Below, one piece after another: positions 1 to 7,390 of a stretch of DNA of 64,000 nucleotides. Position numbers and translations under genes: made by a program. This DNA is from Pseudomonas alloputida (GTDB taxonomy: Bacteria; Pseudomonadota; Gammaproteobacteria; Pseudomonadales; Pseudomonadaceae): contig NZ_CP128540.1 in the NCBI RefSeq assembly GCF_021283545.2, positions 3,135,501 through 3,199,500 on the forward strand. Reading direction: 5' to 3'. The notes under the pieces are model-generated. The model had not been told where the DNA came from. It worked only from the letters and a program-made list of their open reading frames with translations, and did no database searches. Each line of letters begins with the position of its first letter. The stretch's first letter is position 1.

Positions 1-802
1 GCCCCATGACCAGTGCGTCCACCGGCTGTGATTCAACGTATTCGCTGAGCACCGGGACCGGGCGGCCGAGCACGAAGTGGCAGCGTTCCGGCGGTGCGCC
101 GAAGCGTTCGGCCAGTTTCCTGAAATCATCCTCCAGCGCTTGGCGCATGGGCTCGGCAATGTCACCGATGGCCCAGGCGGCATAGCCCATGTCGCCCATG
201 TAGGCCATCGACAGATCGCAGGCGTGCAGCAGGTCCAGTTGCGCCCCTGTCTGCAAGGCCAAGGCACTGGCCTGCTGGACGATGCTGTCATTTCGGGCTT
301 GCCCCTCTTCCGAGGTGTCGGCCACGTCCACCGCCGCCACGACCTGGCGCGGCAACGTCGGCCGGTTGGCCCCGAGCAGGTAGACCGGGACCGGGCAGTG
401 GCGCAACAGTTTCCAGTCAAGCGGGGTGAAGAAGGCGCGCTTGAGCGCGGGCTCATGCTCGACCTGCTTGAGCAGTAGGTCCGGTCGCATCTCCATGACG
501 TGTTCCAGGATGTCATCCTGCAGGTCATTGCTCCACGCCACCTCGGTCGTCACCTGCACGCCGGAGGCACGCAGCGCGTTCGCCTGGGTTTCCAGCTGTT
601 GCTGCTGAGTGTGCCGGTAAGCCTCCCGCTCCGTTTGGTGCTTACCGGACTCCAGTAGCCAGAGTTTGTCCAGTGCTTCGAGCAAGGCGACAATGTGCAA
701 GCTGGCCGATGCTGATCGGGCCAGTGCACCGGCCTGCTCCAGGGCGACCGCCTGGTGCAGCATTGGGCGCATGATCAGCAACAGGCGTTGATAGTGGCTC
801 AT
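1..802 (-). CDS. Universal stress protein, tandem UspA domains (partial, runs off left edge)
   Basis: The frame is open from an ATG at 802 down to base 1 with no stop, so the C-terminus lies outside the window (267 codons visible). The N-terminus MSHYQRLLLIM and the second-domain stretch PVPVYLLGANRP fit a two-domain Usp of the UspE type, in which a degenerate first domain precedes an ATP-binding second domain. Such proteins support survival under oxygen limitation in pseudomonads (family knowledge). An Anr-like box lies 123 bp upstream, in keeping with the island around it. The ligand cannot be judged because the end is missing. Confidence 0.85.
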   Translation of the reverse strand, partial: MSHYQRLLLIMRPMLHQAVALEQAGALARSASASLHIVALLEALDKLWLLESGKHQTEREAYRHTQQQQLETQANALRASGVQVTTEVAWSNDLQDDILEHVMEMRPDLLLKQVEHEPALKRAFFTPLDWKLLRHCPVPVYLLGANRPTLPRQVVAAVDVADTSEEGQARNDSIVQQASALALQTGAQLDLLHACDLSMAYMGDMGYAAWAIGDIAEPMRQALEDDFRKLAERFGAPPERCHFVLGRPVPVLSEYVESQPVDALVMG

Positions 803-924
803 GATTACCTCCAACGGTGGGCCGGCCTGATCACTCAGGTCGCTCGGGTTGCATCGAGAGGGGGCTTTCGGCGGGCAGTGATTGACTGCTGCTGCCAGCA
901 TCCAGTTCATGCCGCCCTTGGCGC

Positions 925-938
925 TTGGTTTTTATCAA
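925..938 (-). promoter_or_regulatory. Anr/FNR box candidate upstream of usp
   Basis: TTGGTTTTTATCAA differs from TTGAT-N4-ATCAA at one position. It lies 123 bp before the usp start, in the only non-coding gap between usp and the lipoprotein gene. It is one of seven such sites in the first 7.7 kb. Confidence 0.55.
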
Positions 939-962
939 GCGTGCGAACGCCTGCAGCGTGGC

Positions 963-1214
963 TCAATGTCTGGCCTGTTGGCGCAGTTGCCGCACCTCGT
1001 CCTGAGCCTGGGTTGCCCGCCTTAGGGCCTCGTTGGCGGTCTGCTCGACCAGATCGATGCGGTAACACACTTGATCGGCGCGCAACCTTGCGGTGGCGGC
1101 GTTGTTCTCCGCCGACTCCAGGCGCGCATCGTATTCCTCGGCGCGCCACGCCGTGCAGCCTGACGCGGTAACCAGCAACAGGCTTGCCCACCCGCAAAGC
1201 ACATAACGTCGCAT
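963..1214 (-). CDS. Small outer-membrane lipoprotein, Lpp/OprI-like
   Basis: 83 aa if started at MRRYVLCGW. An AGAGGG ribosome site sits just before this ATG, while an upstream in-frame start at 1280 lacks one. The N-terminus is a lipoprotein signal with lipobox TASGC. The mature part is a short coiled coil rich in Ala, Glu and Arg (residues about 25-80), the architecture of OprI/Lpp alanine-zipper lipoproteins. It probably sits in the outer membrane. It has its own Anr-like box 98 bp upstream, which suggests an oxygen-controlled version of the housekeeping OprI. Confidence 0.75.
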   Translation of the reverse strand: MRRYVLCGWASLLLVTASGCTAWRAEEYDARLESAENNAATARLRADQVCYRIDLVEQTANEALRRATQAQDEVRQLRQQARH

Positions 1215-1311
1215 GTCCGTACCCTCTTGCATGCCAGGACACGCTGAGTATCGCTGGCGGCGTGCGCTGCAGCCTGACATTTGTCAACCGCGAGCGGCCT
1301 TTTCACCGGGG

Positions 1312-1325
1312 TTGACCTTTATCAA
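1312..1325 (-). promoter_or_regulatory. Anr/FNR box candidate upstream of the lipoprotein gene
   Basis: TTGACCTTTATCAA has one mismatch to TTGAT-N4-ATCAA. It lies 98 bp before the lipoprotein start, in the 198-bp gap after the CBS gene. Confidence 0.6.
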
Positions 1326-1412
1326 TCGGGGATGCTGTTGCGACTGTTGCAGTACCATGAGGTCAACGACATTCACCACCCTCACACGCACGTCTGGAGC
1401 CTGCATTGCCAA

Positions 1413-1808
1413 TCAGGTATCGGGCGCTGGGGCTGGGCCTGCCATGATGACGAGATGCCCGAGGTGGTGCTTGCCTGTGCGAGCGATGTGCCGACGGATA
1501 TTGGCGCGCCGCATATTGAGGAAGACATCGAACAGGTCCTCGTTCTGGTTCGCGGTGATCAGAGGCCGGGGCAGTACATCGACCGCCTGCAGGTCCTCCT
1601 GATCCGGTGGGTTGCGCGCAATGATCCGCAACGCCAGGTCGCGATCGGTGATCAGGCCGATGGGCCGACAACGCTCGCCGTCGACATGTTCGGCCAGCAC
1701 AAGATCGCCGACATGGTACTGATTCATCATGCGCGCCGCGGCATAGATGGAGATACCGGGTGGTGCGGTGACCACGTCCCGGTTGCAGTATTTGCCAATG
1801 GACATCAT
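1413..1808 (-). CDS. CBS-domain protein, C-terminus possibly frameshifted
   Basis: 131 aa with a GGAGG ribosome site 6 nt before the ATG. Residues 1-60 form a good first CBS motif (YHVGDLVLAEH, PIGLITDRDL). A second CBS motif starts at about residue 70 and reaches MRRANIRR, where family members continue with a conserved IPIVD-like strand and a final LIGN helix. Here the sequence turns atypical (HIARTGKHHLGHL) and stops. A neighbouring frame carries a typical tail (RYLIGN, then Arg/Glu-rich) down to about 1363, so a small indel probably truncated the second domain. CBS pairs usually bind adenine nucleotides. It follows hsp20 by 55 bp and probably shares its Anr-controlled promoter. Confidence 0.7.
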   Translation of the reverse strand: MMSIGKYCNRDVVTAPPGISIYAAARMMNQYHVGDLVLAEHVDGERCRPIGLITDRDLALRIIARNPPDQEDLQAVDVLPRPLITANQNEDLFDVFLNMRRANIRRHIARTGKHHLGHLVIMAGPAPAPDT

Positions 1809-1863
1809 GTTCTACCTCCACGGGCGGAGCCTCCTTGCTCCTCGATGCAGTGAGGGTGGGTGA

Positions 1864-2424
1864 TCATTTACCGCTCTTGATCGGAATCACCTTTTCCGGA
1901 TGGATGGCTTCGGCACGCTTGGGCAGGTGCACCAGCAGCACGCCCTTGTCGAACTGGGCGTCGATTTTCTCGGCGTCGACCCCACGGGGCAGCTGGAAAA
2001 CCCGTTCGAAGCTGCCGTAATGGCGCTCGGACAGGTGATATTCCTTGCGTTTTTCGTCCACTTCCTCCTTTTTCTCGCCCCGGATCAACAGGTTGCCATT
2101 GACGAGCTTGATCTCGATATCCTTGGCATCCACGCCAGGCAACTCGGCGCTGATGCGGTATTCCTCGGCCAGCTCGCTGATGTCCATGGCCGGCATGCCG
2201 TGGGTGAACAGGTCACGCCGCCAGAACGGTTCGACATCGAACGGTGTGTGGCTGAACGGCATGCGCATCGGCCGCCGTCCAAAATCCTCGAACAGGCTGT
2301 CGATCTGGCGGCGCAATTGCTGGAAGGGCCGCCACAGCTCTGAAGGTTCGACGCTGGGTGGCGAACCTTCGGTTGGCTGGCTGGCGACGGGGGTAACAGG
2401 CACTTTCTTGGCAACGTCTGACAT
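1864..2424 (-). CDS. Hsp20-family small heat-shock protein
   Basis: 186 aa from MSDVAKKVPV, chosen because GAGGAGGG precedes this ATG; the longer frame to 2559 runs through the promoter. The N-terminal arm (1-75) is Pro/Arg-rich. The alpha-crystallin domain spans about 78-170 with the hallmark ELPGVDAKDIEI and GVLLVHLPK, and the tail carries an I-P-I anchoring motif (180-182). It is an ATP-independent holdase in the cytoplasm. A perfect Anr box sits 80 bp upstream, so expression is likely induced by low oxygen. The CBS gene lies downstream in the same direction. Confidence 0.93.
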   Translation of the reverse strand: MSDVAKKVPVTPVASQPTEGSPPSVEPSELWRPFQQLRRQIDSLFEDFGRRPMRMPFSHTPFDVEPFWRRDLFTHGMPAMDISELAEEYRISAELPGVDAKDIEIKLVNGNLLIRGEKKEEVDEKRKEYHLSERHYGSFERVFQLPRGVDAEKIDAQFDKGVLLVHLPKRAEAIHPEKVIPIKSGK

Positions 2425-2503
2425 GGCGCCCTCCTCGAATGAGTGAATGAGTAATGCCTCCCAGGGAGACGCCTCGATCATGCGCCGAGGGGCAGCACCC
2501 CAT

Positions 2504-2517
2504 TTGATCTTTATCAA
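2504..2517 (-). promoter_or_regulatory. Perfect Anr/FNR box upstream of hsp20
   Basis: TTGATCTTTATCAA matches TTGAT-N4-ATCAA exactly. It lies 80 bp before hsp20 and 106 bp before the divergent flavoprotein gene. Confidence 0.8.
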
Positions 2518-2545
2518 CAAGGTGAAGTCCCTGCCGCCCGCTGGT

Positions 2546-2559
2546 TTGATCCTGGTCAA
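2546..2559 (+). promoter_or_regulatory. Second Anr/FNR box in the hsp20/flavoprotein divergent promoter
   Basis: TTGATCCTGGTCAA has one mismatch to consensus. It lies 64 bp before the ATG at 2623, a spacing that allows class II activation of the rightward gene, while the box at 2504 would serve hsp20. Confidence 0.65.
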
Positions 2560-2622
2560 AGTGCCGGGTTGGCCACGGTCTAGGCTGATTACAGCAAGTC
2601 ATCATTACCGTGCGAGGCAGTC

Positions 2623-3348
2623 ATGGACCGGGAGGGTGCCAGCGTCCGCTTGCTCCAGACATTGCCCGGCCTGGGCATCCAGCAATTCGTGCGCCTGGCC
2701 CTTTGCAGCCCGTCATGCAGCGAGGCAATGGCTGGCCAGTACTGTGTGCTCAGCGGTCGAACCGAGTGCTGGCCATGCAGTTACGTGACCCTGCCTGGCG
2801 TGGCCGGGCAATTTATCGTCAGCACCCAGAGTGCGCAGCCCTTGGGACGGGCGGGGGAACTGTTCGACTATTCCGGGCCGCTTGGCAGCGCTTGGCCGTT
2901 GCCCATGCAAAGTACAAGGTTGCTGGCCATCAGTCGCGCCGATGGCCTGCTGCCCTTGCTGGGTGCGCTGGATGAGATTCGCTGTTGGCTGCCCTGGATA
3001 CAATTGCAGCTGTCACATGACGGCATTGCAGCTGAACTGCTGCCAGACGATTGTCGAACCTGGCTGTCGCTACTGCCGCGTGACAGCAGCAGTGGCTGGT
3101 GGCAAACCAGGCGCTTGCTGATCACCTTTCACCCGGACACGGTGTACTGCTGCGCACCGTCACAGGTGGCGCGCCAGGTAGCCCAGCTGTGCTGGCAAAC
3201 AGGCGTAGCACCCCAGCGCATCTGGATACGCACGGATCATGTGGCACGTCCGATCTGGGGGGGGCACTCCGCCGAAAGCTGGCCTGTGCAACGCTATGAC
3301 CGGGTGCTTGCCGCGCTCAAGTGGGCTCCTCCAGGCGGGTCAGGTTGA
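2623..3348 (+). CDS. Degenerate ferredoxin-reductase-like flavoprotein, hydrogenase-gamma/AsrB type
   Basis: 241 aa, GAGG 5 nt before the ATG. The order fits the FNR-fold subunits of sulfhydrogenases and anaerobic sulfite reductase. There is an FAD barrel (about 30-85, with CSYVTLPG in place of RPYS and DYSGPLGSAWPL), an NAD-binding half (about 105-190) and the marker VYCCAPSQV...GVAPQRIWI. In those relatives a cysteine cluster binding [2Fe-2S] follows; here that segment reads RPIWGGHSAESWP, with no cysteine. The fold is therefore inferred with fair confidence, but cluster binding and perhaps electron transfer are lost. It is transcribed from an Anr-box promoter, and its last 32 bases overlap the convergent regulator gene. 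Confidence 0.6.
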   Translation: MDREGASVRLLQTLPGLGIQQFVRLALCSPSCSEAMAGQYCVLSGRTECWPCSYVTLPGVAGQFIVSTQSAQPLGRAGELFDYSGPLGSAWPLPMQSTRLLAISRADGLLPLLGALDEIRCWLPWIQLQLSHDGIAAELLPDDCRTWLSLLPRDSSSGWWQTRRLLITFHPDTVYCCAPSQVARQVAQLCWQTGVAPQRIWIRTDHVARPIWGGHSAESWPVQRYDRVLAALKWAPPGGSG

Positions 3349-4048
3349 CCAGGCCTTGCATGTCGATGAGCCTGACCTCACGCCCGGCGCACAGCACGAG
3401 ACCTGCATGGACGAAGCGGCTGAACAGTCGGCTGACCGTTTCCAGCGTAAGGTCCAGGTAGTTGGCGATATCACCACGGGACATGGGCAGGTTGAACACA
3501 TCCGCCCGCAACCCCCGCGCCTGGTAACGCGCCGACATGCCCAGCAGGAAGATCGCCAGCCGCTGCTCGGCACGCCCATGGCAGCAGCGCAGGTGCTCGT
3601 CCTTGCCCTGGATCCCCAGGCTGAGCATGTGCAGCAACTGATAACGCAACCCCGGAATCTGGCCGGACAGGTCCACCAGCTGATCCAGCCTGATGGAGCA
3701 GACCAGCGAGAGTTCCAGGGCAACGGCAAAGCTTCGGTAATGACTGGCACCAATAGCGTCCAGCCCGAGCATTTCACCCGGCAGGAGGAAGCCGGTCACC
3801 CGCTCGGTGCCCTCGGCATCGAGCAGAAAATTCTTGATCGCCCCAGAGCGCAAGGCAAACACGTGCTCCATGGGTTCATTGGCCTTGAACAGGTACTCAC
3901 CCCGCTTCAATGGCCGGTTACGGCGGACAATTCGCTCCAGTTTGTCCACTTCGTCGGCGCTGAGGCTGGCGGGCAGGCATAGCCGGCTCAACGAGCACGC
4001 AAGGCACTTCACATGGGGCCTTGCCCCCATTTCTGCAGAGCCTGACAT
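3317..4048 (-). CDS. FNR/Anr-type oxygen-sensing transcriptional regulator
   Basis: 243 aa from MSGSAEMGARP, the ATG preceded by GGAGG; an in-frame extension to 4195 crosses the promoter. Cys15, Cys18, Cys24 and Cys117 match the four ligands of the oxygen-labile [4Fe-4S] cluster of FNR/Anr. A cyclic-nucleotide-type beta barrel (30-130) and dimer helix follow. The C-terminal helix-turn-helix (SRGDIANYLDLTLETVSRLF) has the E-x-x-S-R recognition pattern for TTGAT half-sites. Pseudomonas putida strains carry several Anr paralogues, and this one sits inside a cluster of Anr boxes. A box 104 bp upstream suggests autoregulation or control by another Anr. Confidence 0.92.
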   Translation of the reverse strand: MSGSAEMGARPHVKCLACSLSRLCLPASLSADEVDKLERIVRRNRPLKRGEYLFKANEPMEHVFALRSGAIKNFLLDAEGTERVTGFLLPGEMLGLDAIGASHYRSFAVALELSLVCSIRLDQLVDLSGQIPGLRYQLLHMLSLGIQGKDEHLRCCHGRAEQRLAIFLLGMSARYQARGLRADVFNLPMSRGDIANYLDLTLETVSRLFSRFVHAGLVLCAGREVRLIDMQGLVNLTRLEEPT

Positions 4049-4151
4049 GACGATGCCTCCGCTTTTTTCAGGCAGGCATCTATTCAAGTTAGCGGCCCCA
4101 CAAAACGTTCGCGGGCTGTCCGACCAAGGGTTGGATGCCACGCGAGGCGAC

Positions 4152-4165
4152 CTGATGAAGATCAA
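4152..4165 (-). promoter_or_regulatory. Anr/FNR box candidate upstream of the Anr-like gene
   Basis: CTGATGAAGATCAA has one mismatch and lies 104 bp before the regulator start. The rest of the 391-bp gap (4049-4439) shows no convincing gene; it is AT-richer than its surroundings. Confidence 0.5.
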
Positions 4166-4362
4166 ACCGCCCCTTGCCCGCGCGCGCGTGCTCAAGCGTC
4201 GAACGCTTCGTTAAAGCCTGATCGTTTGCCTGGGCGCTATCCGCCAAAAAGTGATAGATCATGAAAATCAGTAGCTTGCTTGTAATTGTGTCCGAAGAAG
4301 ATCGATACGATCCGGCTATACCCGCATTTTTCTATCGGCTCGACAGGTCATGTGGGAAGCAT

Positions 4363-4376
4363 TTGACAACTGTCAA
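4363..4376 (+). promoter_or_regulatory. Symmetric Anr/Dnr-like box upstream of the GNAT gene
   Basis: TTGACAACTGTCAA is a perfect inverted repeat with the symmetric variant TTGAC-N4-GTCAA. It lies 64 bp before the ATG at 4440. Symmetric changes of this kind may shift preference between Anr and Dnr-type proteins. Confidence 0.5.
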
Positions 4377-4439
4377 GTCAGGGCAAGGTCCGCTGCCGAA
4401 ACTGAACTTCCTTGTTCATTCGACACAGAGGACATTGCC

Positions 4440-5009
4440 ATGGCACCCGCCGAAACTTCCCGAGTACATACAACGCCTTCGTTTCCCAAGCCTTCCGGTG
4501 AACACTGGATCGAAGCCCTCGAAAACGGCGTTCACGTGTTGATCAGGCCCTTGCAAGCCCAGGACCGAGAACGCGAAAAAGCCTTCATCGAACGGCTGTC
4601 GCCCGAATCGCGGCATTTCCGCTTCCTGTGCCAGCTCAGGGAGCCCGGTGAGGCCATGCTCGACCAACTGATGAAGGTCGACCAGGATCGCCAGGCGGCC
4701 TACGTCGCCCTCGCCCACGTGGATGGCGAATTGCAGGAAGTGGGCATTTCCCGCTACGCCACCGCCAGCGGCAAGGACGAGTGCGAATGTGCCGTTACCG
4801 TCATGGATAGCTGGCAGCATCATGGCTTGGGTCGCCTGCTGCTCAAGCACCTGATCGACCATGCCCGCGCCAAGGGCTTGCGGCAGATGTATTCGGTCGA
4901 CGCAGCGGCCAACCAAGCGATGCGCGAGCTGGCCAAGGCGGCAGGATTCACCACCGCCGCTGACCCGGATGATCCCAGCCAGGTCATCCACCGGCTCTCC
5001 CTGATCTGA
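4440..5009 (+). CDS. GNAT-family N-acetyltransferase
   Basis: 189 aa from MAPAETSRVH, with GAGGA upstream. A single GNAT fold covers about 30-185. The acetyl-CoA loop is visible as HHGLGRLLLKHL (Q/R-x-x-G-x-G class), followed by a C-terminal strand typical of the family. The N-terminal 20 residues are probably unstructured. The acceptor is unknown: such stand-alone proteins modify amines or protein lysines. It starts 64 bp downstream of an Anr-like box and is followed after 59 bp by the erythromycin-esterase-like gene, probably as an operon. Confidence 0.85.
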   Translation: MAPAETSRVHTTPSFPKPSGEHWIEALENGVHVLIRPLQAQDREREKAFIERLSPESRHFRFLCQLREPGEAMLDQLMKVDQDRQAAYVALAHVDGELQEVGISRYATASGKDECECAVTVMDSWQHHGLGRLLLKHLIDHARAKGLRQMYSVDAAANQAMRELAKAAGFTTAADPDDPSQVIHRLSLI

Positions 5010-5068
5010 ACCCTGGGCCGTCGCACTGACGGGTCAATGCGCGGCGGCCCGATTACGGGAGGCTCCCC

Positions 5069-6436
5069 ATGAACGGCCCTTCGAAGAAATTGATGGAAAA
5101 ACTCTACGGCAAGCAGTATCAGGTCGACACTGCTGATATAGCCCCGGTGCTTTACCAGTACGCCGAACCTTTGCCGAACCTGGATACGCCGGCATTCGCA
5201 GCGCTGTTCGACCGCTACGCTGACGCGCGCGTCATCCTGCTGGGCGAGGCAAGCCACGGCAGCAGCGAGTTCTATCGCGCCCGAGTGGCGATCACCCGGC
5301 GCCTGATCGAACAGCATGGCTTCAACATCGTCGCCGTCGAGGCCGACTGGCCGGATGCCGGGCATGTCGATCAGTACGTCCGAGGCTTGGCGCACTCGGC
5401 GTGGAAACGCCATATTTTCAGCCGTTTTCCAACCTGGATGTGGCGCAATAGCGAAGTCAAAGCCTTCGCCCAATGGCTGCACGGGCACAACCGCCTGCTG
5501 CCCACCGACCACCGCGTGGAATTCCGCGGCCTGGATGTGTACAGCCTGCGCAATTCCATCCATGAAGTCCTGGCGTATCTGGACCGGGTCGACCCGCATC
5601 TGGCCCATGAAGCCCGTCGCCGCTACGGTTGCCTGACGCCTTGGCAGGACGACCCCGCGCTGTACGGGCACTTTGTCGAGCACAGTGGCGTCATGCCATG
5701 CGAGCAACCGGTGATCCAGCAACTGAATGCCATGCTCGCCGAGCAATTGTCAGGGCTTGTCCGCAATGATGAAGCTTTTTTCAACGCCACGCAGAATGCC
5801 CGTGTAATCATCGCCGCAGAGCAGTACTACCGCGCCATTTACCGAGGTTCGACGGCGTCCTGGAACCTGCGCGACCGGCACATGTTCGATACCTTGCGCG
5901 CGCTGCTGGAACACCGTGGCCCCCACGCCAAGGCGGTGGTCTGGGCTCACAACTCCCATATCGGCAATGCCGCAGCCACGGAAATGGGCTGGAAAGGCCA
6001 GTTCAACATCGGCCAGCTTTGCCGCAGCGCTTTCGGGCACGACGCGGTGTTGATCGGCATGGCCACCGACCGCGGCCAGGTGGCCGCCGCCGATGACTGG
6101 GACGGCGACATGCAGATCAAGGAAATCCGACCTTCGCGCAGCGACAGCTGGGAGCATCAGTTCCGCCTCGCAGGCGTGCCAGCCTGCCTGAGCGACTGGC
6201 GCGACCCACAGCGCAAGGAGCTGCGCCATGTGTTGTCCACGGTGCTACTCGAACGCGCCATCGGCGTCATCTATCGCCCAGAGAGTGAACGGCTGAGCCA
6301 TTACTTCGAGGCGGTGCTGGCCGAGCAGTTCGATGCGCTGCTCTGGTTCGAGCAGACCCGGCCGGTGACTGCCCTGCCCTTGCCGAAACAACAGCATCTT
6401 GAGCCAGAGGACGAAACCTATCCATTTGGTGTATGA
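5069..6436 (+). CDS. Erythromycin-esterase-family protein
   Basis: 455 aa with GGGAGG upstream. The catalytic core signature LLGEASHGSSEFY (Glu60, His63) and the later VVWAHNSHIGN are the acidic and histidine residues used by EreA/EreB-type hydrolases. The family also contains many non-resistance proteins of unknown function, and the length fits those. The setting among Anr-controlled stress genes argues for a stress or metabolic role and not macrolide resistance (inference). The substrate is unknown. Confidence 0.82.
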   Translation: MNGPSKKLMEKLYGKQYQVDTADIAPVLYQYAEPLPNLDTPAFAALFDRYADARVILLGEASHGSSEFYRARVAITRRLIEQHGFNIVAVEADWPDAGHVDQYVRGLAHSAWKRHIFSRFPTWMWRNSEVKAFAQWLHGHNRLLPTDHRVEFRGLDVYSLRNSIHEVLAYLDRVDPHLAHEARRRYGCLTPWQDDPALYGHFVEHSGVMPCEQPVIQQLNAMLAEQLSGLVRNDEAFFNATQNARVIIAAEQYYRAIYRGSTASWNLRDRHMFDTLRALLEHRGPHAKAVVWAHNSHIGNAAATEMGWKGQFNIGQLCRSAFGHDAVLIGMATDRGQVAAADDWDGDMQIKEIRPSRSDSWEHQFRLAGVPACLSDWRDPQRKELRHVLSTVLLERAIGVIYRPESERLSHYFEAVLAEQFDALLWFEQTRPVTALPLPKQQHLEPEDETYPFGV

Positions 6437-6453
6437 GCCTCGGCCAAGCCCCA

Positions 6454-6705
6454 TCAGACGGATATGCGCTGCAGGTACTTCACGAACCAGTCACCGGCGA
6501 GCGCCGCGGCCTTCGCCAAGGTGCCAGGCTCTTCGAGCGGTCCACCTGACGATTGAGCTCAGCAGGTCGAAGAGTAGTGACCTTAGGCCACGTGCCGCGA
6601 GAGCGTCTGCTACGTATTGATTGCGGGCGCTCAGACGCCCGCCACGAGTTCGACGCCTGCCAGCTTCATCGTCTGTGTGCGAACTTCAACCCTGTGCTCA
6701 GTCAT
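6454..6705 (-). pseudogene. Decayed dienelactone-hydrolase-like (alpha/beta hydrolase) gene
   Basis: The ATG at 6705 overlaps the phosphoribosyltransferase stop and opens MTEHRVEVRTQTMKLAGVEL, then hits a stop after 24 codons. In another frame a helix-type piece RNQYVADALAARGLRSLLFD follows. Near the end a third piece, LEEPGTLAKAAALAGDW to ISV, ends at a TGA at 6454. The three pieces match, in order, the N-terminus, the helix after the oxyanion loop, and the C-terminus of small dienelactone-hydrolase-family proteins. At least two internal deletions have removed the nucleophile region. Only about 250 of an expected 600 or more bases remain. Such hydrolases often accompany this type of phosphoribosyltransferase (family knowledge). 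Confidence 0.6.
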
Positions 6706-7390
6706 GGGGCGCCCTCCGGCAAAGCGCTTGCTGATCGGCCTGCCCCATGAGCGTCATCACTTCCTCGTCTGATGTCTGCGGGAAGTCCTGATACCAATAG
6801 CCAACCGAAACCATCCGCTCAGGCACCAGCGGGCACACCAGCTCATCCACTTCACCGTACAGCGCTTCGAGCGTTTCTGGCGGTGCGACCGGGACGGCGA
6901 CCACGATCCGCGCCGGTGATTGGGCTCGCACGGCCTGGATAGCCGCCCGCATCGTGGCGCCGGTCGCCAGGCCGTCATCGATGAGAATCACCACCTGATC
7001 CTTGAGTTGCAGGGGTGGCCGCCCTCCCCGGTAGCCCCGTTCGCGCCGGGCCAGCTCCTCGGTTTCCCTGGCAACCACGGCGTCGAACAACGCGGGTTCT
7101 ACCGGATAGGCCCGTAGCGTGTCGTCATTGAGGAAAGTGACTCCGCCGCTGGCTATCGCCCCCATGGCGAACTCGGGGTGAAACGGCATGCCGAGCTTAC
7201 GCACCACCAGCAGGTCCAGGCGGACGTTGAGGGCGGTCGCGACTTCGTAGGCCACCGGAACGCCACCACGCGGCAGTGCGAGCACGATCACGTCGGGCCT
7301 GCCAGCGTAGCGGGCCAGTGGCTCGATCAGGCATCGTCCTGCCTGGGTACGGTCGGCAAACAAGGTTGGCAACGCAAGGTCATGGGACAT
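6698..7390 (-). CDS. Phosphoribosyltransferase-family protein
   Basis: 230 aa from MSHDLALPTL. GGGAG lies 6 nt before this ATG and abuts a possible start two codons earlier, so 7390 is preferred. The PRPP loop is VVILIDDGLATGATM (two acidic residues then TGAT), preceded by VLALPRGGVPVAYEVA, which is typical of the Rv0571c/ComF-like type I PRTase fold. The substrate is unknown; many members are stress-associated rather than nucleotide-salvage enzymes. Downstream and overlapping is the remnant of a partner hydrolase. An Anr-like box lies 270 bp upstream. Confidence 0.85.
   Translation of the reverse strand: MSHDLALPTLFADRTQAGRCLIEPLARYAGRPDVIVLALPRGGVPVAYEVATALNVRLDLLVVRKLGMPFHPEFAMGAIASGGVTFLNDDTLRAYPVEPALFDAVVARETEELARRERGYRGGRPPLQLKDQVVILIDDGLATGATMRAAIQAVRAQSPARIVVAVPVAPPETLEALYGEVDELVCPLVPERMVSVGYWYQDFPQTSDEEVMTLMGQADQQALCRRAPHD

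Noticed and set aside
4261..4542. 93-codon frame beginning MKISSLLVIV
   Set aside because: No ribosome site, lower GC, overlaps the GNAT gene, no family resemblance.
5069..6436. Macrolide resistance gene
   Set aside because: The erythromycin-esterase family is broad; the stress-island context and divergence do not support a resistance claim.
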